Below are positions 1 through 6,300 of a stretch of 7,458 nucleotides of DNA, piece by piece. The stretch is from a bacterium. GTDB taxonomy: Bacteria > UBA3054. A program made the position numbers and the translations under genes. The notes under the pieces were generated by a model. It ran no database searches. It worked only from the letters and a program-made list of their open reading frames with translations, and was not told the DNA's origin. The stretch covers positions 1-7,458 of the forward strand of contig JAFYIM010000473.1 of NCBI GenBank assembly GCA_017538635.1, read 5' to 3'. Positions within the stretch are counted from its first letter, which is position 1. Every line of letters begins with the position of its first letter.

Positions 1-71
1 AAAACTACGCCGACAGCTTCAAGCTCAACTCCGCCCTGAACGAGGGCGGCACGCATGACGAAGTTCAGTGA
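1..71 (+). CDS. C-terminal end of an unidentified protein (5' end outside window)
   Basis: An open frame entering from the left edge (codons in frame from base 3) ends at TGA 69-71. The last residues read NYADSFKLNSALNEGGTHD then EVQ. The tail is polar and has no membrane segment or recognisable motif, so the function cannot be named from 22 residues. Two things suggest a real gene end: the stop falls about 14 bases before a strong intrinsic terminator, and the codons are GC-rich at the third position as in the neighbouring genes. It is convergent with the ribosomal-protein operon and shares its terminator. Confidence 0.55.
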   Translation, partial: NYADSFKLNSALNEGGTHDEVQ

Positions 72-84
72 GACCTAAGGCGCG

Positions 85-124
85 AAAATAAAAAAGCCCT
101 CCTTGCGGAGGGCTTTTTTATTTT
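85..124. terminator. Bidirectional Rho-independent terminator between convergent genes
   Basis: The inverted repeat is perfect: 18 base pairs (85-102 with 107-124) around a TTGC loop at 103-106. The GC core GCCCTCC / GGAGGGC is flanked by an A-run on the left and a T-run on the right, so either strand gives a hairpin followed by a U-rich tract. On the minus strand it lies just after the rplT stop and ends the thrS-infC-rpmI-rplT transcript. On the plus strand it ends the gene whose stop is at 69-71. Confidence 0.93.
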
Positions 125-141
125 AACGCACAAAACGTCTT

Positions 142-492
142 TTACGCTTCTTTGGCGACTTTCACGAGTTCGGCGAAAGCCTTGGGCTCGGTGGCGGCCA
201 GGTTGGCGAGAACCTTGCGGTTCAGCGTCACGCCGGCTTTGGCGAGACCGGATATGAAAGCGTTGTAAGAAATGCCGGCTTCGTTGGCGGCGATGTGGAT
301 ACGGGTGATCCACAAGGCGCGGAAGCTGCGCTTTTTGTTGCGGCGATCGCGATACTGGTAAACCAGACCGCGGACCACGGTTTCCTGCATGTTGCGGTTA
401 CCGTTGCGGCGCAGACCGAAGAAACCCTTGGCGAGTTTCTGCATTTTGCGTTTGCGTTCCCTGCTGGCGGGACTATTAGTGGCTCTTGGCAT
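142..492 (-). CDS. rplT: 50S ribosomal protein L20
   Basis: L20 is a 23S rRNA-binding protein needed early in 50S subunit assembly. In several bacteria it also represses its own operon by binding the mRNA. The 116-residue product is close to the usual 117-119. It starts MPRATNSPASRERKRKMQKLA, with the very basic N-terminal extension typical of L20. The family core follows: AKGFFGLRRN, YQYRDRRNKKRSFRALWI and TRIHIAANEAGISYNAFI. The C-terminal globular part includes GVTLNRKVLANLA. The ATG at 490-492 is preceded by an AGGAGA ribosome site. It is the last gene of the operon, 41 bases after rpmI, with the terminator directly downstream. Nothing is missing or broken. Confidence 0.98.
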   Translation of the reverse strand: MPRATNSPASRERKRKMQKLAKGFFGLRRNGNRNMQETVVRGLVYQYRDRRNKKRSFRALWITRIHIAANEAGISYNAFISGLAKAGVTLNRKVLANLAATEPKAFAELVKVAKEA

Positions 493-500
493 AAGTAGAT

Positions 501-506
501 TCTCCT
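501..506 (-). promoter_or_regulatory. Ribosome binding site of rplT
   Basis: On the minus strand the bases read AGGAGA, eight bases upstream of the rplT ATG. This is a strong Shine-Dalgarno match and supports the chosen start. Confidence 0.85.
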
Positions 507-533
507 ATGATTAGTTATTACCGCAGGTGGCCC

Positions 534-731
534 TTAACCGTACGGCAGCATTTCTTTGACATTGCGGGCATCGGTGGTGCCGCAAATGGACGTGTCACGG
601 AAAGAACGTTTGTTCTTTCTGGTCTTGCCCGTCATCAGGTGGCGGGACTTGGTGTTTGTGCGTTTCACTTTGCCGCTTTTGGTGACGGAAAAGCGCTTGC
701 TCACAGACTTTTTGGTTTTGACTTTTGGCAT
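534..731 (-). CDS. rpmI: 50S ribosomal protein L35
   Basis: L35 is a small basic protein of the large ribosomal subunit. The 65-residue product has the normal family length and begins MPKVKTKKSVSKRFSVTKSG, matching the conserved MPKxKTxxxxxKRFxxTxxGK start. The central RHLMTGKTRKNKR block and the C-terminal DARNVKEMLPYG are also family hallmarks. The ATG at 729-731 has an AGGAG site five bases upstream. It sits between infC (78-base gap) and rplT (41-base gap), the standard order. In other bacteria, translation of this gene is controlled by L20 together with rplT. Confidence 0.97.
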   Translation of the reverse strand: MPKVKTKKSVSKRFSVTKSGKVKRTNTKSRHLMTGKTRKNKRSFRDTSICGTTDARNVKEMLPYG

Positions 732-736
732 AATTG

Positions 737-741
737 CTCCT
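737..741 (-). promoter_or_regulatory. Ribosome binding site of rpmI
   Basis: AGGAG on the minus strand, five bases before the rpmI ATG. An A-rich, probably unstructured stretch (about 742-765) lies just upstream, which should leave this site accessible. Confidence 0.85.
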
Positions 742-771
742 GTCTTTTTTTGTTTTGTTAATTAAAGGCGC

Positions 772-806
772 GCGTCCCGGAGGAGTCTGTCATCCCCGCA
801 CGACGC
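772..806 (-). promoter_or_regulatory. Possible mRNA hairpin in the infC-rpmI gap (candidate L20 control element)
   Basis: The 78-base gap between infC and rpmI can fold on the minus strand. The lower stem pairs GCGTC (802-806) with GACGC (772-776). The upper stem pairs CGGGG (794-798) with CTCCG (778-782), including one G-U, over an 11-base loop. No T-run follows immediately, so it does not look like a terminator. In Escherichia coli and Bacillus, L20 represses its operon by binding structured mRNA near this place. Linking this hairpin to L20 is inference from position only; I did not see a clear 23S rRNA mimic. Confidence 0.3.
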
Positions 807-809
807 TTT

Positions 810-1343
810 TCATTTCTTGGCCTTCACAGGCCCAAAAACGATAGTGTAATTCGCGCCCATTTTCTTGACGGGTATCTCTACCGCGCCGAAATCCTTCAGT
901 TCTTCTGTCAGACGCACCAAGAGTTCCTGGCCCATTTCCTGGTGAGCCGCCTCGCGGCCCTTGTGGAAACAGACGACTCTTACGTGGAAACCGTCCGCCA
1001 AAAATTCCATTATGTGTTTCTTCTTCGTTTCCAAATCGCCGCTGTCGATGCCGGGTCTGAACTTGATCTCTTTGGTCCGGGTCTTCTGGCTCTGCTTGCG
1101 GGAGTCCTTTTCCCTTCTGGTCTGCTCATAGCGGTACTTGCTGTAGTCGATGATGCGGCAGACGGGAGGCTGGGCGCCTGAAGCGACTTCCACCAGATCA
1201 AGATTTCTTTTTTCGGCCTCTTCAAGCGCGCGCTGACGGGTCACGATGCCAAGCTGTTTGCCGTCGTCAGCGATCAGGCGCACTTCCGGGGCTTTGATAT
1301 CCTCGTTGACCCTGGTCGTATCGGTTTGATTGTACTTACGAAT
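810..1343 (-). CDS. infC: Translation initiation factor IF3 (AUU start codon)
   Basis: IF3 binds the 30S subunit, prevents premature 50S joining and rejects wrong start codons or initiator tRNAs. Read from ATT at 1341-1343 the protein has 177 residues, close to the 180 of E. coli. The N-domain has RVNEDIKAPEVRL near residues 11-23 and the family signature RIIDYSKYRYEQTR at about 63-76. A charged linker follows, then the C-domain beginning KEIKFRPGIDSGD near 91, with FHKGREAAHQEMG later. The first in-frame GTG (1281-1283) would delete the conserved N-terminal RVNEDIKAPE segment, and there is no in-frame ATG, GTG or TTG between it and the upstream TAA. The ATT has a GAGG site eight bases upstream. 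AUU, AUC or AUA starts are a known hallmark of infC and let IF3 repress its own translation. The thrS stop lies 19 bases upstream. Confidence 0.95.
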   Translation of the reverse strand: MRKYNQTDTTRVNEDIKAPEVRLIADDGKQLGIVTRQRALEEAEKRNLDLVEVASGAQPPVCRIIDYSKYRYEQTRREKDSRKQSQKTRTKEIKFRPGIDSGDLETKKKHIMEFLADGFHVRVVCFHKGREAAHQEMGQELLVRLTEELKDFGAVEIPVKKMGANYTIVFGPVKAKK

Positions 1344-1350
1344 AGTTTTG

Positions 1351-1355
1351 TCCTC
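1351..1355 (-). promoter_or_regulatory. Ribosome binding site deciding the AUU start of infC
   Basis: On the minus strand GAGGA lies within AAAAAGAGGA, and GAGG ends eight bases before the ATT at 1341-1343. No comparable purine-rich site stands before the downstream GTG at 1281-1283, so this site favours the ATT start. It lies in the short gap after the thrS stop. Confidence 0.8.
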
Positions 1356-1362
1356 TTTTTAG

Positions 1363-3141
1363 TTATTCGGTTTTATCCCACTCTCCGCTCGGGGAATGCG
1401 TATCGCGCTCCTTGCAGAGGGAATTGATCAAAGTTTCAAGCGGCAGGGCGTTGGCCTGGTTGCCGGATCTGGTCCTTACGGACACGGTCTTTTCATTTGC
1501 TTCCTTGTCGCCCAGAACAAGCGTATAGGGGACCTTGTCCATCTTGCCCTGGCGGACCTTGGCGCCCATCGGGCGGTGGGTCTCGTCCACTGTCGCTCTA
1601 AGCCCGCGTTCCTGCAAAGCCGCGAGCACTTCCTTGGCATAGTCGAGATGCGCGTCCTTGATCGGCACGATCCTGACCTGTTCGGGGGCGAGCCACAGGG
1701 GGAAGTTGCCGCCGCAGTTCTCCAGATAGACCGCAAAGAAACGCTCTATGGCGCCCAAAAGCGCCCTGTGGATCATGTACGGCACATGTTCCTGCCCGTC
1801 TTCGCCGACGTAAGTCATATTGAAGCGCTCAGGCAGATTGAAGTCGAACTGTATGGTCGAGCACTGCCATTCGCGATGCAGCATATCTTTTATCTTGATG
1901 TCGATCTTCGGTCCGTAGAAAGCGCCGCCGCCTTTGTCGATGTCATACTTCAAGCCGAGCTTGGCCACGATCTTTTCAAGGGCGGTCTGCGCGGCGTTCC
2001 AGCGGCTCTCCTCGCCCACGCACTTGCCTTCCGGGCGAGTGGAGATGTAGACGTGGTATTCGGTGAAGCCGAAGTTGTGCAGCATCTGCAGGCAGAATTT
2101 CAGAGTCCTTTCGAGTTCCTCTTCCATCTGGTCTTCGCGGCAGAAGATGTGGGCGTCGTCCTGCGTGAAGCCTCTGACTCTCAGAAGACCGTGCAAAACG
2201 CCGCTTCTCTCAAAACGATAGACCGTGCCGAGTTCCGCCATACGCATGGGCAGGTTGCGGTAAGAGCGGGTCTTGTTCTTGTAAATGAGAATATGGAAGG
2301 GGCAGTTCATCGGCTTCACGAAATATTCCTGAGTCTGGTCGTTGTCCAGAGGAACATCCATGGAGGGGAACATATTTTCGCGATAGAAGGAAAGGTGTCC
2401 GCTGGTCTCCCAAAGCGTCGATTTGCCGACGTGCGGGGAATAGACCAGATCGTAACCGTTCTTAAGATGCTCGTTGCGCCAGAAGTTCTCGATCTCATTC
2501 CTGATGCAGGCGCCGCGGGGATGCCAGACCATAAGTCCCGGCCCCAGCTCTTCGTGGAAGCTGCCGAGGTCCATGTCCTTCAGAAGAACGCGGTGGTCCC
2601 TTCTCTTGGCTTCCTCGAGGTAATTCAGATATTCGTCAAGCTGAGCCTGCGTCGGGAAAGCCACGCCGTAAATGCGCTGAAGCATCGGGCGATGCTCGTC
2701 GCCGCGCCAGTAGGCGCCCGCAACGCTAAGGAGCTTAACGGCCTTCACGGGGCCGGTAGATTCAAGATGCGGTCCGCGGCAGAGATCCAAGAATTCGCCC
2801 TGCTTATAAACGGAAACTTCCTTAGCATCCAGATCTTCTATGATCTCGACCTTGTAGGTCTGGTCTTTTTCCTTGAAATATTCCAGGGCCTTTTCCCTTG
2901 GCCACTCTTCGCGCTCCAGCTTATAATCAGCCTCGGCGATCTTCTTCATTTCCTCTTCGATCTTGACTAAGTCTTCGGGAGAGAACGGCGTCAGCGTGTC
3001 GAAATCATAGTAAAAACCTTCTTCAATAGCCGGGCCGATGGCCAGCTTCACGTCAGGGTAAAGGCGAACGACCGCCTGAGCCAAGCAGTGGCTCGCGGTG
3101 TGCCAGAAAGTTTCACGATATTTCGGATCTTCGAAGTTCAT
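1363..3141 (-). CDS. thrS: Threonyl-tRNA synthetase lacking the TGS domain
   Basis: This cytosolic class II synthetase attaches threonine to tRNA-Thr and edits mischarged Ser-tRNA-Thr. The 592-residue protein starts directly in the editing domain, with HTASH (H14, H18) and DLCRGPH (C121, H125) forming the editing site. The class II core follows: zinc ligands C280 (MNCPFH), H331 (DDAHIF) and H458 (MIHRALLG), motif 2 in YRFERSGVLHGLLRVRG (309-325) and motif 3 HRALLGAIERF (458-468). The anticodon-binding domain begins near 482 (LWLAPEQVRIVPI). E. coli ThrRS has 642 residues, with the first editing histidine at 73 rather than 14, so about 59 residues equal to the TGS domain are absent. An in-frame TAA lies five codons before the ATG (3139-3141), so the gene cannot extend upstream. 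A weak AAAGG (3149-3153) lies seven bases before the start. It is the first gene of the operon. Confidence 0.97.
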   Translation of the reverse strand: MNFEDPKYRETFWHTASHCLAQAVVRLYPDVKLAIGPAIEEGFYYDFDTLTPFSPEDLVKIEEEMKKIAEADYKLEREEWPREKALEYFKEKDQTYKVEIIEDLDAKEVSVYKQGEFLDLCRGPHLESTGPVKAVKLLSVAGAYWRGDEHRPMLQRIYGVAFPTQAQLDEYLNYLEEAKRRDHRVLLKDMDLGSFHEELGPGLMVWHPRGACIRNEIENFWRNEHLKNGYDLVYSPHVGKSTLWETSGHLSFYRENMFPSMDVPLDNDQTQEYFVKPMNCPFHILIYKNKTRSYRNLPMRMAELGTVYRFERSGVLHGLLRVRGFTQDDAHIFCREDQMEEELERTLKFCLQMLHNFGFTEYHVYISTRPEGKCVGEESRWNAAQTALEKIVAKLGLKYDIDKGGGAFYGPKIDIKIKDMLHREWQCSTIQFDFNLPERFNMTYVGEDGQEHVPYMIHRALLGAIERFFAVYLENCGGNFPLWLAPEQVRIVPIKDAHLDYAKEVLAALQERGLRATVDETHRPMGAKVRQGKMDKVPYTLVLGDKEANEKTVSVRTRSGNQANALPLETLINSLCKERDTHSPSGEWDKTE

Positions 3142-3148
3142 GTGACGA

Positions 3149-3153
3149 CCTTT
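3149..3153 (-). promoter_or_regulatory. Weak ribosome binding site of thrS
   Basis: AAAGG on the minus strand, seven bases before the thrS ATG, inside the run AAAAAGG. It is weaker than the sites of rpmI and rplT. Confidence 0.55.
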
Positions 3154-3199
3154 TTATAGTTGCTCGAAAGAGAGTTATATATTTTTATTAGGAATTGAT

Positions 3200-3228
3200 A
3201 TTTTACGATAAGAGGGTTTTAAAGTCAA
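3200..3228 (-). promoter_or_regulatory. Sigma70-type promoter of the thrS-infC-rpmI-rplT operon
   Basis: On the minus strand TTGACT (3223-3228) and TAAAAT (3200-3205) are separated by exactly 17 bases. Each box matches five of six consensus positions. Transcription would start near 3193 and give a leader of about 50 bases before the thrS ATG. The leader is AT-rich and too short for a T-box riboswitch. The promoter lies downstream of the terminator of the preceding gene, so the operon can be transcribed independently. Confidence 0.8.
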
Positions 3229-3238
3229 TATGGAAGGC

Positions 3239-3273
3239 AAAAAAGAGAGGGGCCTCACCGGCCCCTCCTTTTT
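3239..3273 (-). terminator. Rho-independent terminator after the large protease gene
   Basis: GAGGGGCC (3247-3254) and GGCCCCTC (3260-3267) form an 8-bp perfect GC-rich stem around a five-base loop. Read on the minus strand the hairpin is followed by TCTTTTTT, and it begins about 20 bases after the TAA at 3292-3294. A T-run also lies on the other side, so it could work in both directions, but no plus-strand gene ends here. Confidence 0.9.
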
Positions 3274-3291
3274 GTCGCTTATCGTTCGCTC

Positions 3292-3357
3292 TTATTTTCT
3301 GCGAAGAACGGCTATGCCGAGAAGGGCCAGCAGGAAGAGCGCGGCGGGTTCGGGGAC
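3292..3357 (-). other. PEP-CTERM sorting signal
   Basis: The protein ends with the PEP motif (3346-3354), then a hydrophobic stretch AALFLLALLGIAVL and a basic RRK end. This three-part layout is the target of exosortase-type transpeptidases in Gram-negative bacteria. It implies export across the inner membrane and processing near the envelope. The exosortase gene is not in this window. Confidence 0.93.
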
Positions 3358-6300
3358 CACGGGCGTCAATTTTACGCTTACGCTTTCCATGCAGACAGAA
3401 TCGTTGGCAGTGCTGAGGAGCATCCTGAGGGCGTCCACGCCTTCCGTGGCCTTAACGGAGCCACTAGTTATGGGCGCGTCAACAACGACGGGATCGGCGG
3501 CCCAGGTGAATTCCCTAAACTGCTTGTTGCCGGTCTTGGTGTTCACTTTTACGGCGTAGTCGAAGGCTTCGCCGACGGCCGGTCTGGCGGTGGCCAAAGC
3601 GGTGGCCGGAGAGTAATCGTTGAAGGTGGGGACAAAAGCGTCGCCGCTTCTGGAAACCACGACCTTCATCTGCCTGTGCTCGGAGTCCTGAGTGAGCGTC
3701 AGGTCGCCGGCAGGAGCTTTGGTGAAGAGCAGCTTGTAAGCGATCTCAAGATCGTACTTGTCAGCGATGCCTTCGCCGATGCCGAGAGCGTAGAAGAGGC
3801 CGCCTTCGCCAGCCGTGGGATTCTCGGAGGTCTTGGCGTATTCCAGAACGAGGCCGTCGGAGAAGGTCTGGCTCAAGTCTCCCTTGTCGGTCACGATGGC
3901 TTCGACTTTCAGATCGTCGATGTCGAAGGTGCCTTCGCCCCACTGGAAGAAGCGCAGGATGGAGAAGGTCTGCGTCTCGTTCTCCTGGTCGCAGAGATAT
4001 TCGCCGGATTCTTCGTTATTGCCGATCCTGACCTGTCTGAGGACGTGGCGGGCATGTCCTTCGCTGTCCGTAATAGTGTCGGCGCTGAAGACGGCGCTGA
4101 ACTCGGTCCACTCGTCCTTTGCGATGGCGTTCTCGGAAACGAATTCCGGATGCGTCTCGTCGGACTTGTTGCTGGCGAATCTGTAGGATCCGTCGTCATA
4201 GTAGCGGAACTGCGTTTCCACGCACTGCGGCGTCCAGAGGCCGAGGTTCTTGGCGGTGGTTCCGCCCAGTCTAACTTTGAAGCTGACCTTGAAGAAGCCC
4301 TTGGCTTTTCCGCTGGCCGCGACCCAGTCGTTGTCCAGAGTCTTGTCCAGTTTCTTGTGGATGCCGAAGAGGCCGGTAATATCTTTCAATCTAAGATATT
4401 TGTTGCCGTTCTCTTCTTTGACGATGGTGCTGCCGTTGACGTCGATGGCGCCGTAGGCCACGCTCCAGTTGTCTTCGCCGCAGAGATCCTTGCCGTTTTC
4501 ATATTTCTCAAAGTCTTCCGTAAGCAGCGTGTCGTAAACTTCCCAGTCAGCGGTGCTCTTAATTTGGGCGTTGACGTCGGCTTCGCCCTTTATGTTCCGG
4601 TCGAAGAATCTGGGATCGCCCTTGGGGAACTCGGCGAAATTGGCGCTGTAAACTTCATAGCCTTTTTCCGGAGTGCCGTTGGGAGCGCCGACTCTGAACG
4701 TGCCCTTGCCCGCTTCGCCGAGATCGATAGTTGCCAAAGTGGAGGCGTACTTCGCTTCCGCTGGCAGCGCCTTCGGCGTCACTTTGATGGACTGGAATCT
4801 CTGGAAGGTGCCGCTCGCTGGCTCAGCATTGAAGAGACCATCGTCCTCGAAGGAAACGCTGAAGCTGGCGGTGGTGCCGGGCAGTTCGTTGGTGATCGTG
4901 ATCGTCCCGTATTCCTTGGAGAAGGTTATGGGGTCGTAATCGAGGGCAAGTATAGGGACCGACTGCTTTTTCGGGGTAAGCTTGACATCCAACGCCCCTA
5001 CTCTGGCTTGACCGGAAGAAAGGGAGAACTTGATCTTGTCGATGGCTGTGGAAGTCGAAGCGCCGGTGATCGGCAGATTTTCCTTGTAGTACGAGCCGTC
5101 CCAGAAAAGCTGTCTCAGATTTTTCTCGGTAGTGCTGATGTCATAACCGAAGGTGAACCATTCCCCGGCATTGGCAGTGAATTTGTTTTGCACGCCCTTG
5201 ACGTTCGGATAAGTCAGATTGACCTTGTTCTCGAAAAGCCTGAATTCCGTCGCAAACTGCTTGTGGAAATCATCCTGCCCGAAAGTCAGGGTCCCGTTGA
5301 AATCGGCCGGAAGCATTATGGCCGCGGCGATGGTGATGTCGTACTTTTTAGCCATGGCTTCCGTAAAGCCGAGATTGAACTCAACGTCGCGGCCGTTGTT
5401 CAAGAAGAGGTCCATGGGATCTTCATCTGCGAAATCAAGGATGTCGTAGTCGGTCTCGGAAACGATGGTCTCGACTTTCAGATTGTCAAGGCAGAAGGTG
5501 CCGCTGCCCCAGAGGAAGAAGCGCAAGGTATTGAAGAAGTCACTGTTGCTGCTCTGATCGAGGAAAGCTTTGCAATTTTCAACCTTGTCGCCAACCTTGT
5601 ACTGGCGCAGGATGTGGCGGTAGTTGTCCCCGGAAGCGTCCGACACGGGCTTCGCCTCTATGATCATGCTGACTCTCGTCCAGGTGGCCTGGGAAATGTA
5701 ATTCTGGGAAACGAACTCCGTATGGTTGGCGTCGCTGGCGTTGCTGCGGAAGCGGTAGCCGCTGCCGTTGACATACTCGAAGTTGCCCTCCACCATCTGG
5801 GGATCCCAGAGACCGAAGAACTTGCTGGAAGTGCCGGTCAGCATCGCGTCGAAGCTGATGCGGAAGTAGCCTTTGGTGTGGCCGGCCCACCAGTTTGGCT
5901 TCATGGTCTTGTCAAGGGTCTTGTGAGCGCCGAAGAGATTGTTGACGTAGGCGATCTCGCAATACCTGTTGCCGAATCTTTCCCTGACGTAGATGGAGCC
6001 GTCCCTGTCGATGGTGCCGTATCCGCTTCCCCAGCCGCCGATGCCGCCAAGGTTGGTGTTGCCGGGATAATCTTCGAAATCTTCGTCAAGCAAGACTTCC
6101 GTCACATAGTGATCGAAAGCGTAATCGAGATAACCGCCGGCGTTCCAGCGAGAGTCGTAATCATTGGGGTCGCCTTTCGGGAAATTTGAAAGGTCGGAAG
6201 AATAGAAACCGTAGCCGTCATTTTCATTGCCGCAGGGCGCGCCAAGGCGCACTCTCTTCGTGCCGGCGTAACCGGCTTCCACTTCCACCACGCACTCAAC

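Noticed and set aside
810..1283. infC beginning at GTG 1281-1283
   Set aside because: It removes the conserved RVNEDIKAPE segment of IF3 and has no good ribosome site. The upstream ATT has a properly spaced GAGG and gives the normal length.
1396..2970. A 524-codon open frame on the plus strand, antisense to thrS
   Set aside because: It is fully covered by a canonical threonyl-tRNA synthetase on the minus strand, and its translation shows no family feature.
3142..3291. Possible T-box riboswitch or small RNA gene upstream of thrS
   Set aside because: The 150-base gap is accounted for by the protease terminator, the promoter and a leader of about 50 bases. No T-box sequence or antiterminator is visible.
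3195..3559. Small plus-strand open frames across the thrS promoter and the protease 3' end
   Set aside because: They run through a terminator hairpin and antisense to the sorting signal, and show no protein family feature. I regard them as chance.
3676..6189. An 837-codon open frame on the plus strand, antisense to the large protease gene
   Set aside because: The opposite strand encodes clear protease and repeat domains with a sorting signal. The antisense translation has no recognisable motif. The openness follows from codon choice in the real gene, which rarely places TTA, CTA or TCA in the mirrored frame.
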